Of a stretch of 64,000 nucleotides of DNA, positions 23,204 through 34,275 are shown piece after piece. The stretch is from Salvator merianae (Eukaryota > Chordata > Lepidosauria > Squamata > Teiidae), in assembly GCA_003586115.2 (NCBI GenBank), contig QVOM02000073.1:62779599-62843598 (forward strand). Direction: 5' to 3'. The notes under the pieces were generated by a model. The model saw nothing but the letters and a program-made list of their open reading frames with translations, was not told where the DNA came from and did no database searches. Every line of letters starts with the position of its first letter. Within the stretch, counting starts at the first letter, position 1. The position numbers were made by a program, and so were the translations under genes.

Positions 23204-24948
23204 TCTGAGAGGGTGCTTTACTCAGTGCCTCAGTGCATAACTGGAGTTGCATCCAATGATGAGGGAATACCTTTCTTTTAGACCCTGATTCCAGGAACTA
23301 TTTATACATAGAATTTAAAGCAGGCCAGTCTAGATTAGCGATCACTTTAATATTTTGGCCTGATGGAAATATTACTACTAGCAGTGGGTGCAGCAGTAAT
23401 TGAGCATGGCCATCTGAAGGACCCATGTGCATCTGCGGGACATATATCTGTGGATTACGTTACTGTCCTTTCTTGATGATTCAATTATCTGTCTGTGAGT
23501 GAGTTTGTCCTTAAATGCTTGCTGCTGCCAAAACTGATATGTAAGTAACAGAAACAGAAAAAAAAAAAAAATGGAACAATTCATGAAAATGGTTGGAAAC
23601 ATGTTTTTAGAGAGTTTTGATCAGGTGGTTTCATCTTGTGTTTTGCATGTGTGATCTGAGTAGTTTGCATTTTGCTTGAAACAGAACAAATTTAACATCT
23701 TGACTTTATCCTTTCCTTTCCTCTCCTCCACCAGGTGTCACTAGTAATTTGGATCAAACAAATCTAGACAGCCTAGTGGCTTAACCTGTGTAATGCAGGT
23801 TCCTTTGTTTTGTTTTTTTTAAATGAGCTTATCCAGGAAGGCTTTCAAATTTGCTATTTATGCCTTGTTTGGACAGATGAGCGCTTTGAACATTCTCAGA
23901 AACATGTTAGAGAAAGAACAGCCTATTCAAGAATTGCTTATTAAGGAGAAGCTATTAGACTTATACAGAACTATTAAAAGGCAGCTGAATATGACAATTG
24001 CAAGACACTGGTTTTTGAAACAAAGGAGCAAATGCAAATTACAAAGGCATGGATTGTAATTCCTGCATTGCCACTTTAGACTTCAAAGGAAACGCAGCTG
24101 AACTCACTTGCTCCAGGCCGAAATGGTAGCTTAGAAAGATCATGCCAAAGCCAGTCATAAAAGGAATGCATTTAATAGTTTGTTCATTCTGATGATTGCT
24201 CCAATATATGCTGTCTCAAAAGTAAAGTCTGCTGGTTATTGTTAATGGACTTGATAATGTGATTCAACACTTCATGCTTCCACACTGGAAGTTTAGGACA
24301 AAAGAAAAATACAGATGTTGCTAATGGCACCCTGAATGGAGAAGAAAAAGATTCATTAAAACCACATCCATAACTTAAGTAGTGTGCTTAACTGTGTTGA
24401 TATCTGAGTTAGCTTTTAGGGAAATATCTAGTGCAATTCATCTCTAAAAACCGAAGGGAAAATAGTATAGTTCTCTGCCAAGCCTGATTGTTATTGATTT
24501 TTATTGATTTTTTTTTTTTTGTAACTCGGGGCTGGTTTTCTACCCCAGCATGTAAGAACATCACCTGGCTCATGAATCTTTATGAGGGTTTAATATGTAG
24601 CATATCGCCACAGATTTCTTCTTCATTTGGTTACTTCTAGGAACAAAAGAGCACAATTCTCAAGGTACCTTGGGACAGGAAAGGTTTATTTTATTGCTCA
24701 CACCCACCACACATGGAATGGAAATGTATTTATTTTTTAAAAAAATGGAAAATAGCTCAGAGAGTTGAATTTTGTTGCATCTCTCATCCAACTGTACTTG
24801 AGCGTATGGACTTTGTAACTGTGAAGCTCGTACTATACACATATCACATTAATTTTATTCTGCTTGCTTCATACTTCTGGGAGGTGAATGAAAAAGGGTG
24901 TGTACGCGTCAATTTGTGTAGCAAAATGAAGTTCTGAATCTTGAATTA
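23204..24948. other. Unassigned non-coding interval
   Basis: About 1.7 kb with A- and T-homopolymer runs near 23559 and 24509. A 78-codon plus frame at 23823-24059 is lysine- and leucine-rich but matches nothing I know. Confidence 0.4.
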
Positions 24949-24950
24949 TA

Positions 24951-25036
24951 GGGCCTGCCATAGTCTGCACTAACACATGGACAGCATACCTCTATTCCGG
25001 GATATAATCCCGAATAAGGCCCCATGTAGAAAGGGC
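24951..25036. mobile_element. Very small palindromic MITE-like unit
   Basis: GGGCCTGCCATAGTCTGCAC on the left and TGTAGAAAGGGC on the right are inverted-repeat-like. The centre (about 24992-25017) is a near-perfect palindrome built on TTCCGGGATATAATCCCGAA. It is under 90 bp. Flanks are TA-rich, but a duplication cannot be fixed. Confidence 0.4.
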
Positions 25037-25320
25037 TATACTCAAAAGGTAGATGCCTGAAAATTGCCTGTGCGGGAAAGCTGAGTAGTGTGTGGCATGA
25101 ATTGTTCTACCACTAAACAGTTCTAGAAGTCAGGAAATTGCCTTTGATCTCTTGTCTGAATATCTTCCCTTCTCATTTTGACTCATTGACCATGGTCCTG
25201 CCCTCAGAAAACAATTCTGGCTCCTCTTCCATTAGATATTTCCAGACTGCTATCAGTTCTCCCTCAGATTTCTCTCCTCAAGCTAAAGAGGTCACACTTT
25301 TAAAACCACTTCTTAGTTTC
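25037..25320. other. Unassigned non-coding sequence
   Basis: Nothing recognised. Confidence 0.35.
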
Positions 25321-25520
25321 TAAAGGCTTTTCTACACTGGCCGTTATAGTGGTCCGATGTGAGGTCTAGACGCCTTCTCAGCCTCTCATTCCACACACTG
25401 AGCAGAACAGAAGAGGCCCTGGCCTCTGCTAGACTGCTCTATCCACATTAGGCATGTCGTAGCCTGGTCTAGGCAGCCAAAATGACCACCTAGACTGAGA
25501 TATCAGTATACTGTTAGTTT
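25321..25520. mobile_element. Possible MITE fragment with GGCTTTTCTACAC end
   Basis: It begins TAAAGGCTTTTCTACACTGG, resembling the GGGCCTTTTC ends of family B and the complement of the end at 7880. The inner sequence GAGGCCCTG and AATATCAGTAT-like words have counterparts at 44820-44925. The right end is not recognised. Confidence 0.35.
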
Positions 25521-26531
25521 TTGGGGTTTTTTTTAAGGTCTATAGGTGGTCCAGGGGCCTCTGGAATGGAACAAGAAGATGTATAGAAGGGGTCATGCCT
25601 CCTGGTTTAGCAGGGGGGAGCATTTTTGCAACACACCACTAATTTGTGCCACTGAAACGGTGGTTTTGTTCCAGGACAGCTGGACCACTGCAGCAGGGAC
25701 CCATTCCAGTTGGAGCAGTTCCAAATGGAACAGTTCAGCCCCCACAAGTGCAGAAATGTGTATCTTACCATTCTGGTAGCCCTTGTGTATACCCACTCCA
25801 ACTTCTCAATGGATTTTTTTTTTAAATGTAGTGCCCCGAACCAGGACTGGTATTAGAAGTGTGGTATATTCAACCAGGGGTCCACTATAGCCTCTAGATA
25901 CTTTTCACAGATGTTGCCAGGAGACCAGGAACTCATCTATCCAATACTTGTTCCTTTAATTCCTTCCATCATAAGTGCAGAACTTTACAACTGTGTGATA
26001 GTAGTTGGTAAACGCACCCAGAAGTGCCTAGTATACCTCCAAGTGCCTCCAAGTATGCCTCATCAGCTTTTTAAGCTTTGATCCAGCCAGAAATGAGCCA
26101 AATCAAAGGGAGATGTGTGGGTACACCATGGGCTTCAAACAAAACTGCTACTACTGGCAGACTAGTTAACGGTTTCTGGTGTCCCGTGCACCAGTGGCAG
26201 CTGTTGTTCTCTAAAATGTTAGCTCAGTGTCATCTACAAAACAACCCTTTAATTCCATCTTCCAAATCATTTATGAAAATGTTGAATAACACAGGACTGA
26301 GACAGAGCCCAGGGGAACTCCATTGTCTCTCCGTGATGATGCAGATCCAGGCACTCCAAGTATAGTTGTGGCAATAAAGCACATGCCAATGCTGGTAGTG
26401 GAAACTGAGGCTCAGGGGGCTTTTTTTTCCCCCAAAGCTTTTTGACAGTGCATTGCTGAAGTGCATTTTCTGGCCTTTAACGAGGATTAGAGATGGAATG
26501 GGGACCACCAGCCATCACATACTACCATTTC
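25521..26531. other. Unassigned non-coding sequence
   Basis: About 1 kb. A minus-strand frame at 26508-26230 contains GLCLSPVLFNIFINDLEDGI, which looks like the block of LINE reverse transcriptase just before the catalytic aspartates. A small old CR1/L2-type scrap on the minus strand around 26230-26310 is therefore likely. Nothing else recognised. Confidence 0.4.
26225..26315 (-). pseudogene. Short LINE reverse transcriptase scrap
   Basis: The complement of about 26310-26245 encodes LSPVLFNIFINDLEDG, a conserved block of non-LTR reverse transcriptases (compare GPLLFNLFINDLDTG in the CR1 copy near 5330). The neighbouring sequence is too decayed to assign to a LINE clade or to extend. Confidence 0.55.
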
Positions 26532-26534
26532 TAA

Positions 26535-26664
26535 GGCTGCATCCAGACATCGTTTACTTATTTCTCTATGTTTGGATATTCTGAAATAAAGCGTGGATAT
26601 TTCAGAATATCCATGCTTTAGTCTAGAATATCCAGATATAGCAGAATAATACCTGGATACAGCC
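26535..26664. mobile_element. 130-bp MITE, family G, copy 1 (Harbinger-like)
   Basis: The ends GGCTGCATCCAG and CTGGATACAGCC differ by one base as inverted repeats. Flanks are TAA at 26532-26534 and 26665-26667. A perfect 14-bp inner hairpin is formed by GGATATTCTGAAAT (26574-26587) and its complement (26599-26612). The ends match those at 47374-47832. Confidence 0.75.
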
Positions 26665-26667
26665 TAA

Positions 26668-27242
26668 GCTTCTTTTGAGCAGTCTTTTTAAAAACGTGTG
26701 TGGATGCAACTAGCAGTATTTGCCCTGCTTCAATTTCCTGCGTGTGCCTGTTTTGTTTGTTTCTCCGAATTTTGGCAAACTCTGTATACCCACACTGACC
26801 TTCATATTTTTCCTCATAGGAATTGTTTGTGCTTGTGTTTCTAGTGGCTTGATTTTTAGAAATTCTAATCACTCTTAGATTTGTTTAACCTTTAGAATTT
26901 TTGGCTGTAGCAGACTATCCAGTTTTTCTCTTAGTTCATTAAAATATGAAGACATATTCAGTTTCAGCATGACATAGCTGCTTTACCCCAAGGTACCAGC
27001 TCTTGTCTATTGGTTCAGTCAAGGATACTCACCTCATTTATTCCAACTTCCACCGGTTTGAACTGGTGACATTGTGATCTAGCAACAAGCTGACAGCAGT
27101 ATTTAGCAACCTTAGGGGAAAGCAACAGTCAGGTACAAATTTCAGCTGCTACACTCAACCCCTGCAACTGTTACTCATTATCAGGGTTTATAATCCCTCC
27201 TAACTCTGAATAATGAGTTCCTTCAGTATAGAGAATGCCTCT
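26668..27242. other. Unassigned non-coding sequence
   Basis: No gene or repeat end recognised. Confidence 0.4.
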
Positions 27243-27813
27243 GGCATTTTTCCACACCTAGTGGGCTATTCTGGTCCATGTAATGTGGAACTGTAATCAT
27301 AGGCTACACTGGAGTGGGCCATCAGTAGTCCACTCCAAGGACTATCCGCACTTGGACAGCCTGTTGCAGTTTAGTTCTGGGTGCTGCCTCTGAAGAGCCC
27401 TTAGTTGCAGCACAGAGACTTTGAAGGCTGGGAACAAAAGTTCTCGGCCTTCACAATATCCAGGATGGCCCTTTTCAGCAGTATGACACTCCCAATGCCA
27501 TTTTTAGTGGCACTTCCTAGAGTGCCACAGAAAAGGTCCCCCATCATGTTACATCCTAAAGGGATGTGCTTTCTGCATGCCTTCTATAGTACATAATACA
27601 GGACTTCAGAGCATTCAGAGGCACCCCACAACAGTTCCAAAGCCAGTACAAGCTTCAGAGCTGATGCAGAGGTTGGCATGGAACAGGCCATCCCAATGTG
27701 AATGGCCTTGTACAGCGCCAGGAGCAATCTGTCCCAGCTTGTGACGGATTGCTTATCTGGCACAGGGTAGCCCCTCCTGGGCTGGAATAGCGCAGGTAAG
27801 TACAAAAATGGCC
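27243..27813. mobile_element. Probable MITE, families C/D type (about 570 bp)
   Basis: The left end GGCATTTTTCCACAC and the complement of the right end GGCCATTTTTGTACTTACC are related, the latter closely matching the ends of the elements at 52189 and 53258. The inner motif GGCTGGGAACAAAAGTTCTC matches the hairpin near 7550. No exact flanking duplication is seen. Confidence 0.5.
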
Positions 27814-29974
27814 AGAGAATCTTCGTGAGCATTCCATGTTAATGAGACTTTATAAGACCTACTCACAGCATTGTCAAGAAGGTGGATTTATTTTGCATTG
27901 ATACACTTTAATAAAAAATGAGTTTTTAGGTGGTTTTAGGAATCTCTGTACCTTTCAAATTTATGCAAAAGAGGCACTAATCATAACTTTCATAGAGGAT
28001 GTGTACAATGCATGGCATGCAGTAAACTCCACTTGATATTTTCCTGAAGATATAAATATTTGATGATGTTTATTTTTTTCTGTTTACTTCTTAAGGGTTC
28101 TCTAGTCAACTGCAGCTGCCTGTTGGAAGCACATGTTTCTTCTGGTTTTGTAGTAAAATCAGAAGGTCAGAAAATCTACATACTTCAGGAAAAATGGGAG
28201 CAGTGAGGCTTTTCATTGTTGTATAATACCTCATTGGGGAAAAGGGAAACTGGCTTGTTGTTTTTATCAGAATGAAAAATTGGCAATACACACACACACA
28301 AACACATGCATCCATATTTTCAGGAAAAGAAGTTTTCAGGATTACAGTCTTAAGAATTTACTTTTATCTTGCTTTTGCCCAGCATAATAATGAATTGATT
28401 ATTGATCTTAAAGCAATGTATATTCAATGCATCCACATAGGAATGATATTGTATGTAGATAATTTAATAAGAGGTGGAGAGATACAGCACTGGGTATGCA
28501 GTTTGGCTGATACAGATTCATCCACACAGTCCAGGGTGGATTATTTGAAAAATGTTAATTGCCCATGTTTAAATAGATTCATGTATACATGGGAGCCAAC
28601 CTACAACATACTGAAAATGTAACTATGATGATTTTGTGTTGCAGTTAAAATCTGGCTCTGCTAAAGGCCCAAACAAAGTTACCATTGACTACAATTTAGT
28701 CAACTTCCAGTTTTGCTTGGTGGCTAGGATTTCATTTCTGTGCCAGTAACTTGCAGAAATATGTAGGGCATAGCAACTTTGCAGTATTTATTGAAAACAC
28801 TCCAGTTGAAACCTAGTGAAGCCGTACAGAGTTCTGGAAATGTCCCAATTACAAGGGCAGTATGAAACATTTGTATATGATAAACATGCTCAACTTGCAA
28901 AGATCCATATAGTTGTTGAAATCAGTAGTTCATGTTCAACAGCCAAAAATTAGCCAGCAACAATGGAATTCAGAAAGGAGGTGGCTCAATTCAAGTTCCT
29001 CCAAAAGAAATGTAGTCAGTTGCTGCACTAGGCTACTGCCCTGTGCCCGAAGCCAACAGGGAATGCTGCAACTGTGTGTCAGACTCCACTGGGAGGTTGT
29101 GCTTCCTGGGGAATTGCCTATCCACATAAAACCAAGTGTTGGTGTAAAAATCACACTAGAGCCCACTCCAAGGGGGGACTGCTTTAAATTTGTTTCTCCA
29201 GCATAGCCACTGATAGAGAGAACTGGCCATCTACCCAACACACAGAGTCCAGCATTATTTCACTGGGCTCCCAAAAACAGTACTGGAAATGGGCTGTTTC
29301 TGGGCACTCAGCAAAACAACCTGGGCCAATAACTCCAGAAGCTAGAACATTCGTTCTTGGCCTCCAAAGTTGGGCTGGGCCAGTCCAGGCCATGGCAATG
29401 CAGACAGTCCATGGTGCACATCACAGGTCATCACTCTGGTGTAGAAGTTGCCAAAAGTTCCTAACAGGTCTTTTCATGCATGCACAGGCACACTCTTCAC
29501 ACCCAACTGCGTAGAGAGCCAGACATAGGCATACTTCTGTGATTATCTTTTCATTCACCATCCAAATCACTGTGTACTGAACTCATTGAACTCATGAGCA
29601 GCAGCGGCTCAGTTTTTCATGGTGCCTCATAGAGTGCTTTCACCGAAGTGAAGGCTAACTTGGCTCTTGGTAAACTGCTGTGCATCAACACATAGGTCAG
29701 TAAAATCAAAGGGAGAATCAAAGGAAGTCTCCTGTCCTCTGTCCTTTCAATTCTGGTTCATCTGTGAGCTGGTTGTGCTTTATTCCTCCTCCTACCATCG
29801 CTGTTAACCATAGCTGTGCTTTGTTACAGCCAAAAAGAAAACACTGAGGCTAAAAGCTAGGAGACAGGAATTTCTGATGCACTGTGCTGTTTCTAGGACC
29901 TCTTTACCCTGCCCTTTGACTGAGGGAACAGCATGCCCTCCCCACGCAGGCACTGTCACTGTTTTAGCCAATCT
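27814..29974. other. Long unassigned non-coding interval
   Basis: About 2.2 kb. A short CA run lies near 28287. Frames of 97-116 codons at 28272-28622 and 28913-29241 show no domain. Nothing else recognised. Confidence 0.4.
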
Positions 29975-30065
29975 ATTTTTTCTGTTTTTAGCATGATTTT
30001 ATTGTGACCTGTCTTGAAACCTTTGGGTATAGGGTGGGATAGAAATATAAATAAATAATAAGTAA
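29975..30065 (-). repeat. Repeat F, copy on the minus strand
   Basis: The complement reads TTATTTATATTTCTATCCCACCC, then CCAAAGGTTTCAAGACAGGT and CACAATAAAATCATG. This parallels the copies at 44215, 46869 and 49440 (ATCCCACCC, CCAAATGGTCCCAGAACAGGT, TACAACAATAAA). It looks like the 3' tail of an old retroelement; the source is unknown. Confidence 0.55.
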
Positions 30066-30073
30066 AATATTTA

Positions 30074-30225
30074 GGGCAATTCCTCACTGACCTGTATACT
30101 GGATCAGCAAGTGTACTAGGACCTTCCTTTCCACACGCCCCCCTCTCTTAGACTACATTGGTGTACAGAAGGGAGGCTCCTAGTATGCTTGCTGCACCAG
30201 TATATCAGCTAGTGCAGAATCACCT
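30074..30225. mobile_element. Palindromic MITE, family A, copy 2 (152 bp)
   Basis: The same type as 12690-12870: CCTGTATACTGGATCAGCAAG on the left and CTTGCTGCACCAGTATATCAG on the right. The flanks are TTA at 30071-30073 and 30226-30228, a 3-bp duplication expected for PIF/Harbinger. Confidence 0.7.
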
Positions 30226-30358
30226 TTAGATATGGCAGGTACTCATTTCACCTGGGCTTATCAAAAAAGAAATTAATTCACCTGATGAACTTTTTTTGGA
30301 AATCTTTTTAACACTATTCTCAGCATGAAACATATAAACTTCCAGCATTAGATACTAC

Positions 30359-30917
30359 TGTCAGAGTGCGCAGTGTGTTATGCGAAAGACTTACAGAAAC
30401 GTTCCCGTGAAGTAGAAAAATAAACTCTGTAAGCAGCAGAGTTAACTATAAAGCCCAGTCTTTATTGTTGCTTAAGTCCATAGTAAAAATAACTAAGTAG
30501 GATAAAAAGCAGTTGCACTGTACATTGTAGCAGCAGTATCAAATAATCTTCAGTACAGCATAGTCAGGATACATTTCACAGAAGTATAGGAAACAGAATC
30601 ATGATTATGAATGAATGAATATGAATGCTCCATGTTACATATAATGCTCAAGCATAGTATTACATCATTGTTATTGTTATTGTTCATCTTAGTTATACAC
30701 AATTATTTTCCCAGACTAGGGTTTCTCATGGATAAGCATATGTTGTTATCAGTACTGTTAGACATAACATCTCTCTATTTCTATGAAGCTGGATGTTGAT
30801 TAGTTCAGTAACTTTCCATTTAGCAAAAATAGCATGACTGCAGAACAGAAAAACAGGAAATTGGCAAACTGGAAACTGGCATTAGCTTATGGCCTATACG
30901 AAATCTATATTCTGACA
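30359..30917 (-). mobile_element. Solo LTR of an LTR retrotransposon or endogenous retrovirus (559 bp)
   Basis: The segment begins TGTCAGA and ends TCTGACA, a perfect 7-bp inverted end with the canonical TG...CA. It is flanked by a perfect 5-bp duplication ACTAC (30354-30358 and 30918-30922). On the minus strand a polyadenylation signal AATAAA lies at 30466-30461, about 105 bp before the LTR end, as expected for the R/U5 region. There is no internal coding sequence or second LTR nearby, so this is a solo LTR left by recombination between two LTRs. The 5-bp duplication fits Gypsy or retrovirus-like elements; I cannot choose between them. Confidence 0.85.
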
Positions 30918-31027
30918 ACTACTTCTAACAAATATTCTTTACATAACACTTAGACAATGTTCCTAAGTAGAAAATAGAAAAGACTCACCATTCAGTTTGA
31001 CTAGCTGGTTTATGTGCAACATGATTT

Positions 31028-31141
31028 ATTCCTTCCTTCCTTCCTTCCTTCCTTCCTTCCTTCCTTCCTTCCTTCCTTCCTTCCTTCCTTCCTTCCTTCC
31101 TTCCTTCCTTCCTCCCTCCCTCCCTCCCTTCCTTCCTTCCT
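31028..31141 (+). repeat. (TTCC)n microsatellite
   Basis: A pure TTCC tract of about 85 bp, interrupted by a block of CCCT units near 31112-31130, then more TTCC. Pyrimidine on one strand throughout. Confidence 0.95.
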
Positions 31142-32849
31142 TTACTAATATGCTTTATAAATATTTTTAGGGAACAGATCTTATGAAGTTAGTAATTATC
31201 ACAGCTTGTATTAAATTTGGAAGCTGCTTCTAGAATTAAAAAATGGGAGGGGGGTGCTAACAAAAACACTCACATAACCTGTCAAGCCTTTTCAATGGCA
31301 GACCCTGAAAACACTTATAAGCTAATTAAACAATTACATGGCACACAATATTTTTGTGAGATAATGCATTATGCCTATTTTGTCATTCAGTATTCTGATC
31401 TATTATGCAATTGCAGTGTGAGATGAAAAAGTGTTTCTTTTTTCTTTTCTTTCCTTCCAAAATATTTGCTAATGAGGAGGCTAACAGTAATTATTACCAA
31501 AGTTTGTGGGCTTTTTAGGAGTTTGTTTCCAGGGTGGAAAAGAAACATATGCAGTGATGCTCAAGGAACTAAGCACAACCTACTGATGTTATATTAGCAA
31601 TCCTTCACAGCTACCAAGGGAGCGGGAGGAAAAAGGGGGGGGGATCTTGCACACTAATTAATCAGTGGAGTAGCTAAGCCTCCACTCTTCCGTGAGTTAA
31701 TGTATTACACCTGCTTAGCAGCGGCAAAAATTGAAGTACACTTGGTACAGAAATAAAAATGATTGGGAGTTTACATCATAGTTAAGACAATGGCATTGAA
31801 ATTGCTACAGAGAAGAGAAGATTTGTTTGGTCAGAGGTGTTGCAATCAGAAAGCCAAAAATGAAGTGCAATACTGGTGTGCCCTGCAGTGTACAGCACTG
31901 CACAGCTGGCAATGTATCACACGATCAGCAATAGGTAAGTGCAGCTGCTGAATTCAACACTGCATTTTCTGAGGAGTGAAAATCTTGATGTTGGCATGAG
32001 AGGCACCAAGGAGTGGCTAGCGTCTCCACCCTAAGGGGGCAAAGGGAATGCTGCTGCTGGCAGAACTGCACTGCTAGCAGACCAAATCCCTCTAGATCCA
32101 AGCATGGGGATGGGAACTGGGGGCTAAAGTGCACAGCAATTCTGGGTGCAATACTGATGTCCCCCCACTCAATTTAAGTGGCCTGCAGATTCAGCCCTCA
32201 AATCACCTCCTCCTCATCAGGGGAAGATGATTTCCCTTATTAACGCGGACTGGAAGTATTTGCAAGTGATTGAACCAGAGGGTGTATTCTTGGGAGGAGG
32301 CCAGAGGTGTTTCCCTATCCCAGCCTCTTATCATCTGGTGCAGCCTTGGCCTTCTGCCTGCTTAACAGGCTGCAACTTTAGGCTAACATGAAATAAATTA
32401 TTGTTTACCTCATATCCTTTAGAGACTAATAAATATATAACAATTTTTATGTATTTTCTAATGTTAAAAATATTTGTTTGGCTTCTTTATGTCATGTGCT
32501 CTTTAGTCCGTCCCAAAATCCTTCCAGATTCTTTCTCTGCTACCCCTATTGTGGACTTTTGACTCGGCTCTAATCCTTTTCTGTCTGACTGGACATGGTA
32601 TCACAACAAGATGCTGAGTTAGTTACTAATCAACAGAGCTCTTCTTATATAGGAAGAGAAATATGTAAAATATTTCCTAATAATTACTCTGGAAGCACAT
32701 GTACATATGTGGTATCTAGTTAGATTTTTAACAGTCCAATTCATTATTTTTTTTAATTTACTGTGTTAGTTTTTTTTTCAAAATCTCAAAATGGTTCACA
32801 TATGCATTTTAAAAAACAAGATAAAAACAATTAAAAACATATGAACCAA
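31142..32849. other. Unassigned non-coding interval
   Basis: About 1.7 kb with no recognised gene or repeat end. AT-rich between 32440 and 32840. Confidence 0.4.
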
Positions 32850-33355
32850 GACCATTTCCACACTCACACTCAGGGGCCTGCCTTCCTCACTCTGGTGCAG
32901 AATAGCAAAAGCCTCTTATACCCTCTTATACACTTTGTCCACACTGGACAAAGTGAGAGACTGAGATAGAGCACTAAAATAGCACCCTATCCTGGCCTAC
33001 TGGTAGACCTCGATGATGAGGTCTACCAGCTGACCAGTGAACATATGGGGGGCATTTTTGGTGGTGCAAAAGGAAACGCCACCAGAAGTGAGCATACCCG
33101 TGAAAAGGGCTTACCCAGGGACTCTGAAGGATGGAAAGGTTTCATTTCCAGCCTTCAAAGGCTCAACACTAGTTTTAAAGGCTGGACCCAGTTGTCTCAA
33201 GCTGGGGCCAAAGGTGGGACAAGACAGGCTGTGCCAATGTGGATGAACCTATTCCAACTCAGCAGCAACCCATCCAAGTGTTGGATGTGTTGCCTATCCC
33301 ACATCTGCATGCCCCACTATGATTTGGGACAGTGTGGGAGGTTGCAGAAATGGTC
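32850..33355. mobile_element. Probable Harbinger-like MITE (506 bp)
   Basis: The left end GACCATTTCCACACTC and the complement of the right end GACCATTTCTGCAACC are inverted. Both flanks read CAA. Inside are a hairpin GGTAGACCTCGATGATGAGG (about 33001-33027) and the family D-like motif GGAAAGGTTTCATTTCCAGC near 33134. The 108-codon frame inside is not considered a gene. Confidence 0.6.
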
Positions 33356-33409
33356 CAACGTATATATATAAAAAAATGTGCGTGTGTAAGGACAGACAAA
33401 CATTCATAC

Positions 33410-33660
33410 AGGGAAGGCCTTATTCAAGAAAAATGTATTTAATAGGTGCCTAACTGATGAAAGAGAAGGCACCTTCCAAATGTCAGAGAGGTAGTATATT
33501 CCAAAGGACAAGTGCCAAGACAGAGAAGACCCTGATAAGGATAGCTGCAAGATGACAGTCAGTAAGTCATGATATTTGGAGCAGAACCTCTCAGAATATA
33601 TCAACAGTCTTTTTAGTCTGTAATGTGGGAGGCAATCTATTATTTCTACTTTGGACAAAA
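33410..33660 (-). repeat. Old interspersed repeat fragment, LINE 3'-end-like
   Basis: The stretch with AGGTAGTATATTCCAAAGG, then GTGCCAAGACAGAGAAGACC, resembles a widespread vertebrate repeat with wording of the type AGTTCCAAAGG...GTGCCA...AGAGAAGGCC. It is diverged; strand and class are uncertain. Confidence 0.35.
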
Positions 33661-33810
33661 ACTATAATGAAGAAATGTACTTAACAAAATATGGATTATA
33701 CATTCCAGCTTTTGTGGTGGTAACTTCTGGGAGTTTGCCAAGCATGTGGAACAAAAGAATAAAAGGAGTTGAGACCCTTTTGACATACTTCTGATGCTTA
33801 TTTATAATAA

Positions 33811-34275
33811 GGGCCTTTTTGCATTTGTTTTGCACGCTCACTAGGCAAGTGTGTCTGCACCGGATGGCACCCTTGTGATCACCAGCAGACTCCAGCTGTT
33901 CCTGATCGCAGCTAGCTATGGAGCACTAAATTTTGCTCCACAACTTGACCAGGAACAGCTAGCCTGCTCCCAGTAAAGTGTGTTCACATTCACATCCAGG
34001 TGTGAATGCACGGTTGTGTGGTGTGGCTGTGCCTGCACAATCATACCTGCACCTGTGCATGCCTGTGAAATCCATGGCATTGCCAAGCACTATGGCAGTA
34101 GCTGGCTGCTTCCCAGCCGCTGCCATGGCGACAATCAGGAGCAGCACCAATGCTGGTATCCTGCTGGTATTCCATTCTAGGACTCTGCAGTGCGGACGGT
34201 ATTTGTGCTGTGGGATCCATTCCATCTTAGAACAGATAGTCATCCTGTTCTAAGGCACCAAGTGTGAAACCGCCC
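33811..34275. mobile_element. MITE, family B, copy (465 bp)
   Basis: It starts GGGCCTTTTTGCA after TAA (33808-33810) and ends TGTGAAACCGCCC, complement GGGCGGTTTCACA, before TAT. The central inverted repeat is present in decayed form (AGCTATGGAGCACTAAATTT to GCTCCACAACTTG, about 33914-33948), followed by CAGGAACAGCTAGCCTGCTCCCAG as in the sibling copies. Confidence 0.75.

Noticed and set aside
31028..31141. CRISPR-like regular repeat
   Set aside because: It is a pure tetranucleotide microsatellite with no spacers, in a vertebrate genome.
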